Below are positions 50,301 to 62,300 of a DNA stretch of 64,000 nt, one piece after another (the stretch's first letter is position 1; every line of letters begins with the position of its first letter). Below the pieces are notes generated by a model. It did no database searches, was not told the origin of the DNA, and saw only the letters and a program-made list of their open reading frames with translations. The stretch spans positions 2,478,001 to 2,542,000 of the forward strand of contig JAQFVV010012395.1 of the NCBI GenBank assembly GCA_028023455.1. Reading direction: 5' to 3'. Origin of the DNA: Epiperipatus broadwayi. Its lineage: Eukaryota; Onychophora; Udeonychophora; Euonychophora; Peripatidae. The position numbers were made by a program, and so were the translations under genes.

Positions 50301-53300
50301 AGAAATCAGGTCCATAATGACGCTGTAATGGTAACTAAGGCCCTTGTAATTAAATAAAATCTAGCATAATATGCATGACATAATTTAACCCATCCCTAAA
50401 GGTATGCAATTGACCTTAAATATTAGTTAGAAAGTTAAACATAAAAAGAGAGGGAATATGTAGTTCCCTTTATTAAACAAATATTAATACGCTTAACAAG
50501 TTGGAAAATTACATAATATTATCACACTAGATGGCGTAAGATGCGAATAATTGATTATTAGTAAAGGTAAGGTCACTAAGCTTTATTTACATAATATGAA
50601 AATTCACTAAATCAATAGCATTAATATAGTAATAATTTGATATCTTAAATATGGTAGCGGATAGTCCGCCACTAAACACATAAAACAATTTAATAACATT
50701 ATTCAATCGAGCGAACTTCGAGTTTGGTAAGAAAGCTTACATTTAGGTATTTACGATTCCATAATGGTGGAATAGAACATTAAGATAAGATCGGTTCGCT
50801 AGATTGAATTATTATCATATTAAATAAAATATAATAAAACATAAAATAAAGTTAAAAGTTTGCCGCATTTGAAATAATAAGATAGCAAGAGTGAAACCTA
50901 GCAAGTGCATTTAGAAAATAAAAATTATAGATTCGTGCATTAGATTTTACAGAGAAATAGAAAATCATTACTTTGATATTTATGATAATCGGCACTACAT
51001 TACCAATTATAAAATAGACAGAGAGTTACATTGTACTTTATAAATTAATACATAGATGGAGGTTTTAAGAGTTCATATTGGCGGCAGAGACAGGATTATC
51101 TTCTGTTATTTGAAGACCTGACGGCTGTACAGGTTGATACGCGTATGGGAAATATGTGGAAAAATACCGTCAGCAATGCAGATTTTTGTAGAAATAATGG
51201 TTGGCATCTTTTAAGAATTAAATAAACATTTGATTAAGACAGTCGTTAAGTGGAGATGGCATAGTAGCATAGCGGTATGAAAGCGATCTTGAAAAGATCG
51301 GGAAAGTAAATTTCTTCCACTATTCAGAAGTCATATTTTAAAAATTTGAGTGACACAGGTTCATTCTGCAAAACCTTCTGAAAATAAAGCACAGAGTGAG
51401 TAGCACAGAATTTTGGGCTATATTTATACGCCATCAAAACCTTCTAGAACTTTCTATTTGTCCTGCCGCTGGCGAAGCCCGGATGTACATTAACTGACTT
51501 GACTGCACTTATTCTTTGTCAATGGTTACATTTTAAAGATGACAACAAGATAAGTTCAAGAGAGTATTGTTTCAATCTATTTCGAGTAGGAAATAGATTC
51601 ACAAGATATATTTTCCATTATCGTAGGATTTTTTAAAATAAATCTACTTTATTAAAGACATTTTAAATTTAAACAAAGTACGTTCTTTTGTTTGCAAATT
51701 TCAGTTATATTAATACACGAATTATAAATGCAAAGAAACAAAATGGTTAGTAATATATAATTATAATAGTTGCAGCAATCTGTGACACATACACACATAC
51801 ACGACTAGTTACGATGGTGGAAATTTAAATATTTACGAATTAAAGTAATATTATTTAATCAAAATAATGGTTAACTAACAAAAGAGAGGGGAATAGTCAC
51901 GTATATACGTGTACTTGCACTCTCTAGTGATTAACGAATATAAAAATGGGTTTGAATCTCTGGTTGAAGGTTCCTAATATCACCAGACAATGAAGCAAAA
52001 ATATGTATAACAGATTTTACTGCTTCAATATATAGAAGCAATTTTTAATTTTTTTTGGAAATATCTATGTTGAAGTTGGTTTTATCACTTTCCACCCAGG
52101 TATAAATGAACTCTATTAAATAAAGATATCAAATGGTATGGAAAACACTTAATATTTGATAATAAAAATACCCCTTGCTGGAATTCAGAATCAATCTCAG
52201 TTAAGTATTTTAAAATTTCTCAAAACCACATTGGTCAAAAAACTTAATTAACTTTCAAAAAGGATTTGTCAGAAGGAATTGTTGGATAAAAAGTTTTCTC
52301 CCAAATTCAAATACATCTATCTAGATTTTAAACTAAGTGCTTCAATATTTATGAACTCATATGTATATGTATATGAACATTGTATCACATATATATTATA
52401 AATACCTGTATAATTTTATATCTTAAAAATTATTTAAGAAAAATATAAATATATACTGTACACATATCAATATATAAAATAGATATATAGTTTTATTGGA
52501 ATACAGTCCTAGTTAAATATTATCAGTATTATTTATACAAGAATTTTGTTTTCATTCATTCTAAACTTAATAAGTGAAGGCCTTTTGTATTAAATTTTAT
52601 ATTCATTCATAATTTTTAATAGGTGCCCTGTAGAGGAATTATTAGATAACATATCCCAAATAGATATTAAACTAATAAGATAGAAATTATATTTATTTTT
52701 TGATCCTCGAGTTAGTTTTTTTTAAAAAAAGTCAAATGGTTTATTTCTTTGGAGACTATATAAAGTTTGAGCAGTGGAAGTCACTATTCATGGATCTTCA
52801 ATTCAAGTTGGTTACTCTACCACTGCATCAAAATATACAGGGTTTTCATTTAGATATTGTTAGTCACTTTTTTTAATTGATACTTCCTTAAATAAAAGTG
52901 AGTATCATAAGTCTTGTAAAAGATATTATTATATCTATATATAATGCAAATGTGTGATATCATAATAATCTGAATACATGCACAGATATTAGCATGAGAC
53001 TTAAAACGTATTTAAAATTTAGGATAATTCAAAACTATATAATTTATTTTTGATTTGATAAAGGTTAATTTTCAAATAAAATTTACTTTTTTTCAAAATA
53101 TATTTCTTTTTTTTTTAGTTTCCACCAGGATTTGAAACTGGAGATGGTGCAGGTTTTGATATGCAGTTGTCTAATAAAGTCTTTAATAAGTTAAAAGTAC
53201 ATTGTGTTCAGGAAGAAAAAAGAAATCGAAGACTGCATGAGAAAAAAGAGCTTTCAACTGCTGTAAGTTTTACCTAATGTAATTCAAACAATTTTAGCAA

Positions 53301-56300
53301 TCTTGAAAATAATTAATATTATTATTGTAATATTTTTGGATTTGGTTATTCTGTAAATAGTTCTCTGATGAATGGAATTATTCAACAGCAAAGAGCAATG
53401 ACCAAATGATAATTCTTGATCATCATCACTAGTATTTTGTCATGGCTTAGTGCAATTTATTCTATTATCTCAATAATATTTAGAACTATATTGTAGACTT
53501 CAATGAGTCTCATGTTATTAAGCTACATATATAGAAAATATCTCATGCATTGATAGTGCTTGCTAAAACTTTTCAATTCTCTGAAAAATGAGTTACATTT
53601 CACTAGGTAACCTTCTACAATGTTACTTTTTAAATATGCATTCTTCCTTTATTTTGTTTTTGCTTAAGATAAAATGATAAAGTTATATGATAATTTGTTT
53701 ATCTTGCTCAGTCTCATTTATGTATTATTATTTTAACTTTGTCAATTAGCAGCTTTTTTATTATCCATATCATTTTTCAACACTTTAATATTTCTAATCT
53801 CATCTATTTAATTTATCTTCTTTATTTTTTTTTTGCTTTATATCCTAAATAGAGATGAGAAGATGTAGAAACTTACAATATTATCAGATACAATGATTAA
53901 ATTGATGACTGTAAGGTTTTATGTAATGAAACTTATTACAATATAATTAGATATCAATGAAATAGTATAACATTCATGCACTTTCTTTGTTCTGCTACAG
54001 AGTTATAATATTATTTATTGTTGAGCAGCTTTGAAAATCTATCTGTATGAAAATAATAATGTGATAAGGAGCAAATAAATATGAATATGGAAAAAAGAGG
54101 ATGAATAAATATCTGATATTAAAAATAAATGCGAAATAGAGTCATGTTGAATATGCTGTGCTCATTATTAAAAGGAAGATTTATTAAAGCGTATTGTTTA
54201 GCTCATATTTTACACAGTTCTGTCCTGTACAATCTTATTGGCTACATATTCTCTTATTATTATTTATAGATCATTTGCTGAAACTAATTATCTACTTCTA
54301 ATTGTTTTGAAATAATAATTACTAATACTTTAATTAAGTTGTCATTGTTTCTATGAAATGGTCATGAATTAGTTTTGAATTATGTTAAATTTAATTAAGG
54401 CCATTATAATACTATCAAATCAACAAATCCTAATAGGAAATCCTTGGTGATAATTTTATTTTTTTAATGCTTTTATTAAAATTAAGATTTTAAACAATCT
54501 TATTGATTTTAAATAATTTAACTCTTATCATTGTTTCACATATAATATTATTTGATGAAGTTAATAAGTAATGGTGATTTAATTAAGAGAAACTTCTGTC
54601 TTCTTTGTCATCTCCATTATCTTCTGCTTTCATATCATATTGCAATATTTAGATTAGAATAGCATATAAATTTTGACCATAGTTTCATCAAAAATAGTAT
54701 TTCCAAACAATGGATTTTTAAACAAATTATATTTGCTTCACACTAATGTATTAGCATTTTTATATATTTTTGTACTGAAATATTTTATTATGAAAATTTA
54801 ATAGAATTTAAATTTATATGTTAAGTTCATGTATTTTCCATAATAAATCTTTAGTAGTATCAATTTTTTTTTTTTATATTTTTATAACAAGGCAGAATAT
54901 TGTTAATATTTATTTTATAAATATATGTGCAATCATTATATATATTGTTTTATTGTTGTAGAGATAAAAAAAAATGTTTGTATCAGTTATAATATATCCT
55001 TAATAGCTGTTATATTTTCTTTGAAATGTATCAACAATGGTTTTATTTTAAAACAATTTATAAAAAAAACACCTTTATATTGGAAAAAAGATGAAAAATA
55101 ATTATAAAAAATAAATAATCTAATTTTAGATAAATGTATTAATGCTGTGTTACTCACATCTTTCAAACTTTTTTTTTATTGTCAATATTCATATATTTTG
55201 TTTATTGTCCCTACAAAATCAAAAGTAAATATATCTTTTTATTTAAAAAGAAACTCACAATGAATGGTCATGAAAAGATCAGAGATATAAATATGAATTT
55301 TTATCATAAACTGTTAAGTATGTCAATTAATATTTTCTGATAATCTGCTTGTGACTATTTGTCATAATTTTATATATATTAAGCTGTAAAATTTTTATGT
55401 CAAAATTTTAAACAATTCTGTTCTCTTGCTTAAAGTAACTATTTTTGCACTGAATAAAAATTTATTTCTTTTTCAAATGAGTGTATTTGTTAAATATTTA
55501 TATTAAAGAGTATCCAAATTGAAAAAGAATAAAATTTATTTTTATAAAACCTTTAACTGTTTAGCATTTTTGAAATTTTAAAATATTTTATTGAGTTTGA
55601 CTCATTCTTAAATGTAGCCTGCTGTAATGAAGTGAATGCAGAGAATTATAAACTAAAATTCTTTAATCACAAGCACTTTAAATAAATATTTTCAATATAA
55701 TATATATGTGCGTTTAGGATTTTTTTTTTAGATAGCAGTTTGTAGCTAATGAATTTGACCACCATCAATTATTGATTGTAAATGACTATTTTTAGTCAGA
55801 AAGAAAGACTATTGGCATATAAGAAATGTCTTCCTCATTGTTGCTCTTAAGAGGGATGCTGGAAAGTTCTTTGAGTTGCAGTTTAGTTCTTTACTATACA
55901 TGTTAAATTCATTTTTAACTTTTCATTCCTTTGTGTCTTTCTTTCTCACCTTTATTTTTCCTTGAGAATTAGGTGGCTATAATCATTCACAAATGATTGC
56001 AAATCATTATGAGGAATATATATATTAAAAATAATAGTAAAAATATATTGTTTATGAATTAAAGTGAATTGTTTCAAGCATGTTTATATTTAACTACTAC
56101 TAATTAATATATATATAAATTTAAAATTTTTTAGTATATATTTAGAAAGCTTGTTGATCTTTTTTTTATAAGTTATATTCAATTAATACAATGTTGCTTG
56201 ACATTGTTAATACGAAATTTATTAACCATATTAAAGGGTTTCCTCTCTTTATTAACCAAACACTTACTTTAAATGAATATTTGATTATTATTATTATTAT

Positions 56301-59300
56301 TATTTTACTAACTGTGATTATTATTATTATTTTTTAAAGGAGCAAGTTTTAGATACGACAACTAGACTTTTACTTTTCAAGTTAGAGAATATTGGTGTTT
56401 TAGACTCAGTTGGTGGTGTAATTAGCACAGGAAAAGAGGCATGTGTGTTGTACGCTCGAGGAGGACAGTAAGTTTTTTCTTTGAATATCAAAAATTTAAA
56501 AAGTCATTTTACATTCCTATTATAATATTTTGTATATGTATTTTTTTATTTAAAAATTCTATTGATTTTTGTTGACAGCTATTTTTCTTTCACCTTGTTT
56601 AAGATACAAGAATAAACAATAATTGTCATTTGATATTATTATATTATGCTTAAGAAAAAGGCTGAAAGATATTTTTTTAAATATATAATATTAAATTGAA
56701 ACAAGCTATGACAAACCCATGACCTTTTATTGAATGGTCAGTGATGTAAGTGAAATTTCCTGTGGCATTTTAAAATGAATATATACATATATTTATAAAG
56801 AACATTTCTGCTAACAAAAAAAAAAAAGAATGTCAGTTTATTATGTCTTTGAAAATTTTGCTACTATTCTATTCTCTCACAGGTTTTTTAATTTTATTAG
56901 TTTAGAAAATGTAGATAGTATTAGAATCAAGGTTTCATTCAGGTGATTTTTTTTTAAAAAAATGTATATTAAATTTATTAAATTATTTTTTGTTATTCTG
57001 TCTAGATGGAGAAAATTAATTAAAAAAAAGAAAAAATGCAATAAAAATGAAAATTTTAAATCCCTTAGCAAGATAGGTGAGAAATAAATAGTGATTTTAG
57101 AAAAGGACTAACGAAAAACCACATCAAAATGGAAACACTATATAGAGAAAAAGGAAAAGAAAGAAATGGCTAGAATCATATTGAATTGTTTTATTGTCAT
57201 CTGTATTTTCAACCATTATCAATCTATTACAGGGTGAAGGTCCAAGTTCAGTCCATTTTCTCCAATCTGTAACCTCTCTTTTCCATATCACTCCACACAT
57301 TTCCTTATTTCATCCATCCATTTCACATATGGTTTCTTTCTAGGCCTTTTACAATTTCATAATCCAGATTAAGATTTCAATTATTCTCTCTTCCAGCAAT
57401 ATATCCAATCCAACTCTACTTCAGTCTCTAGTTTCTAATATTTTCCTTATCATCTTTTTTAAATATTAATATTAATACGGCATATTTCAATCGTCTGGTA
57501 TATCTTTATCATATGGACATTTGGTATATAACTTAGCTAAAAAAAATTTTATTTCTTCATCTGCTTTTTTTAAGATATCGATTTTCCTCTCTTCGTAAAT
57601 TTAATTACATGTCTCATTTCTTCATTTAAAATCTTGGGCAATTTGGAAGATATAATAGTTGTAGGAGGTACTTGTTCTTTATTATAATATAATTCTTAAT
57701 AGAACTCTTACCATTTCATGATGTCTTCTCTCTTTTTAGTAATAGTTCCATCTTTTTTTCTTATTGCAAAAGTAAGTTTTATGCCAATACCAAAATGTTG
57801 TTTTACACTCTTGAGACTTTTATTCTCTTCTATTGTTTTCCTTGCTAGATCACAATTATATTTTCTTATATCGCATCATTTTACAAAATTCAAGATATTT
57901 AATTCTTCTTAATGCATCATTTTTATATATTTTCATATTCTTCCTTTTCTTCTAAATTCTCAAGTCTCAGTAGAAATTTTATTAATCAATTGCTGCCTTT
58001 TTTTTTTACAAGCTATCTTTGTCGCAGTTTTTAAAAGTATATCAGTTATTTTCATATTGATTTCATTCAAATCTGAATCATTTTCAAAATCTACTACTAC
58101 TTGAAAATGATTTGTAAGTTCTAATTTAAATTCATTAGAATGTTTCTGAAGATTAGGAATAAACTATAAATATTGTTTTTCTTAATAATTTTTTCTCTCT
58201 AGTTTTGCATTAACATGTGTTTGCATCTCACTAATCAATGATTATTTCCTGTGTTGAATTTATTAAGAACAGTACATTCTTGAAATATGTATTCTCTGTT
58301 AGTCTAAGTTAAAAGAGATTGAAATGTAAATCTTAGAAAGATAATATTTTTATTGCCCGGATGAATTACAATCTAGTTTGTAGAATAATAAAAAAAAAAG
58401 ATATAAAAATGTGCACATGTATTGACATGTTTTGAGTTTTTGCCAAACATTTGATAAATAATCTGCTCTTGGCATTCAGCAGTGTCTTTGCAGCTTATTC
58501 TAGGAATCTCTAGTGTATGCCTGTAGAATCAATGAAAGTCAGTTGTATATGGACAGTTTACTAGCACTTGCACTTAGTTATATGCATCTAATATAATGTT
58601 AATTTATCCACTATATTAAAGGCTTAATCTTTTGTCAATATCACTTCATTATTGAGATAAATATATTTCTCTGTGGAGCTTTATAAATGATATGACTAAT
58701 GGTATAGTAATGATCACATCCACTTACAATAATGATTTGAGTTTCAAGTTCAGTCAGGTGTCTCTAAATATTTTTTTGCCCTAAGCAGTTCAACACAATT
58801 TAGGGTGTTGGACTCAAAAACTAAAGCTTCCTTGATTAAGACTCATCTTTTTTACTTCTTATGCTAGAAGATCACATGATTTCCAGAACACCTAACCATT
58901 TGATTGTTTTATTGTTTCATGGATCATTTCATACCATAAATAAATATTTGTAAAATATTTGAGTAAAATTCATACACATTTAGTGATTACTTTAAATGAA
59001 ATTTGTTCATAATGTTGCCATTTATATATACAATTTTAAAATAGTCAATTTATAAAACAGATTTGATACAGACAATTCAGTATAAATAAAGATTAATATA
59101 TTAACCCAACTTTCATTTCTTATTGGAACTTTATCAAGGTGTTTCTATTTTCAAAACAATATATTAAAAATGTTTTTCAAATACATAGCCATATCTCCTT
59201 TTAATATTAATTTTTTCATTATGTTTCTATCTGTATTAATCTGATCATGTTAGTTATTAATTTCTTCTAATTTATAAATATCTGTTTGTATTTTTTGCTT

Positions 59301-62300
59301 CTGACTAAATTCATTAAAACATTTTTTTTTAAAAAAATTGTGATATTTTTTTATAATCTTACTTTTTTACTTTCATTTGATAATTCTTGCAATATTTCCT
59401 GAAACTGAATTACTTCCACAAACAATTCCATTGCTCTCAATTCTTAGATATGATTCACTATAGACATGTTGTAATTATCTTGATAAAGATTTTATGAAGA
59501 ATTGATATAAGACTGATAAGCTTGTGATTTGTAATATTTTCTTTGTCATGTTTTTTAAATATCAATATTACTATGGCATTCGTCTGGTATAATTTTTATC
59601 ATTTAGATATTTGGTAGGTAGCAATAATTCCATCCCTGGAGTTTTTTTCTTAGATTTAATTGCATATCTCATCTCTTTATATAAAATACTTGGCAATTTA
59701 GAAAATTAATAATTGCAGAAGCTATTTTGTTTTTTTAATCTACATTATGATATGATTTCAGTAAAGTTTAAGGAATTGTTATCTTAATATAAACCGAGCA
59801 CTGATTGTATATATATGTGGGAGATTATGGTCTGGTCTAATTGATAAGTGCTGGTTCTGCATGAAATATATATATTGGTGATCATCTATCTTTTTCACAT
59901 GTATGTTGTCATGTGTATTGGTTGTTTGAGATGGAATGGAGGCTGAATGTAGACTAAAAAATTCTAAGTTCATATCCCTGTACTTACATATATAAGAAAC
60001 ATTCAGTATAAGAAAATTATATACGATTCTTTATAAATTTTTATACATTTCATAATATCATCTCTCTTTTTAATAGTAGTTTCATCTTTCTTCTTATTGT
60101 TAAAACAACTTTCCTTCAAATATTAAGACGTTTGTTTAACATTTTTGAGACATTTATTCTCTTCTATAGTAGTTTCATCTTTTCTTCTTATTGCTGAAAC
60201 AACTTTCCTTTAAATATTAAGACATTTACTTAACATTTTTCAGACATTTATTCTCTTCTATAGTTTGCTTGCCAGTTTACAGTTATATTGTTATTAACTC
60301 TTTTTTTGTATCATTTTATAAAACTGATATTTAATTTTTCTTAATTGATCATTTTCAAAAAATGTTCATATTTTTTTCTTTTCTTCATACAATATCTTAT
60401 CTTAGTAGAAAATTTATTAGAAAATTGTTGTTTTTTTGTATCAGCTATCTTCTTATTGATTTTATTCAAGTTTGAATCATCTTCAAAATCTGTTAATATT
60501 TTAAAACGATTTGCAAGTTCTAATTTAAATTCTTTGGAATATTTTTGAATATTAGGATACATATACTGTTTTTATTAGTAATTTTTGTCTTTCTCGTTTT
60601 GCATTAACATATCTTACATCTATGTTGAATTTATTAAGAACATTATAATCTTGAAATACATATTTTCTGTTAGTCAAAATATAATCCAATACTGCTTACC
60701 TTCATTTGAATGATTGATTTCTGTTTAGCATTTTTCTCAAAAGAAATAATTCTTAATATAATGTTTATCTTTTTCTGCAAACTCCATAAATCTATGTCTT
60801 TTCTCATTTGTCACCTTAACCAAATTTATCCACAGCACTTTCTTCTTTCAGCGGTTTATCACTTTCAGCATTAAAGACTTCTATGACAATTTTAAAATAT
60901 TTAGTCTGATCAAAAATATGTTGTATATCCATATATAAATCCTTAAATTTATCACAATGAGAACTTGTTGGGGTATAAATTATCTTTATTTGGTATTTTT
61001 CATTAATTTTATCTTCCCTATCTTTCTGAGATATCATCATTCTCCATTTATTGTTCTTCCACTTTTTAATTATAATGAATCCAATTTTCACTTATACATA
61101 TTGAAGTTCATGCCCATTTTTTAAATCAATTGTCTCTTCACTTCTTCTAATTTCACAAAATCTAACAATTGTCCCATTTATAATATTAGATAGTCATTTT
61201 TGTTTTCAATTAATGCAAACTTCCTTAATTTAAAAGTGATCTGCAGTTATAGATTCTTAAATAAAAGGTAGTCATCAAATGGAAGCCTGGCTTCACAATC
61301 TGCAGATTCTTATTCAGGCCATCATTTGGTGACAACAGGTACCTACAACTACAGATTATATTCAATTTAAAGGAAGATTAAAATTGGAAGAAGAATTGTG
61401 ATATTAAATGAGATATTGATGAACTTTATGAAGTTAGAAGAATATGAAAATTAGGCACTGGAGCATCAAGATAAGAAAATTATTGCTGACTTCAAGTTGC
61501 AATACTGGTAAAAAGTGTGCAATGCTTACAAAGATTGTTGTTGAAAGAAATACAAGATGTTCTGCAGTGAGATGGTTGGATTACATCAACAAATATTGAA
61601 AAACTGAATAGATGTAAGATCAGTAGAACCATCTGAATGGTAATCAAAAGAATAAGGAAATAAAATACATTTTAACATAAACATTGAAAAAAAAAGACAT
61701 ACTTTTTGTTTTTTTTAACTATACAATAAATCATAAATAGTTATTTGAATTTTTTTGACTGATCTGGAATGGAATTGCTGATTTGTCAATAATAAGAACA
61801 GTTTTATCAATAATTCGTAACATCTTTGATTGGCTTAAATTAATTTCTTTATATGTTTTTTAAGAAAATCGATTTCACAAATTTTATTTAATTAATTAGA
61901 TTATTTTTGAACTACATCTTATATTTGTCCATTCTTTTTTAGAAATTACGAACAACCGATTCCTTCTGAATGTGCAGTTAAAGCATTCAAAACAACATTG
62001 AATGAATTTAAGAATCGAGAAATGTATATTAAAGAAGATTATAGATTTAAAGATCGTTTTAGTAAACAGAATCCAAGAAAAGTCATTAAGCTCTGGGCTG
62101 AAAAAGAAATGCATAACCTTAAGAGGTAGGTGATAAGTTTTATTATGCTTTTGAGTGTGTTAAATATTAGTGATATACATGGATATATTTACTTTTGATT
62201 TTATTTACAATATACAGATTTAACTCTTCTTAGGATTTGAAACTTTTTAATTATGTTTCCAATTCAGTCTTTCTACTTGGAAAATTTCTCAAATCAAGTA

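Larger units (their letters stand above)
59150..61330 (-). pseudogene. RTE-like LINE relic with endonuclease domain
   Basis: On the - strand, the 60816-61091 open stretch encodes an apurinic-type endonuclease remnant: IKIIYTPTSSHCDKFKDLY, then KIVIEVFNAESD and EESAVDKFG. These match the YAPTSSH...FNAKVG...VGKFG pattern of RTE-type LINEs, although the catalytic Asp before FNA is lost. The linker follows at 60341-60562 (FKLELANRFKILTDFEDDS) and RT sequence at about 59230-59730. A SINE-like repeat (59811-59861 and flanks) and a 93-bp tandem duplication interrupt it. The 3' end is missing. Confidence 0.7.

Noticed and set aside
51250-51320. tRNA-Phe gene (anticodon-arm-like GAA loop)
   Set aside because: D arm and T arm are not canonical and the length after the anticodon stem is too short for a T arm plus acceptor.
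49000-51960. Bacterial contamination
   Set aside because: No long ORFs, no bacterial gene spacing, and AT-rich eukaryotic-style texture continues across both borders.
57718-57912. 64-codon + strand ORF
   Set aside because: Antisense to the RTE-like LINE relic.
61896-62114. 72-codon - strand ORF
   Set aside because: Shadow of RIOK3 exon 7.
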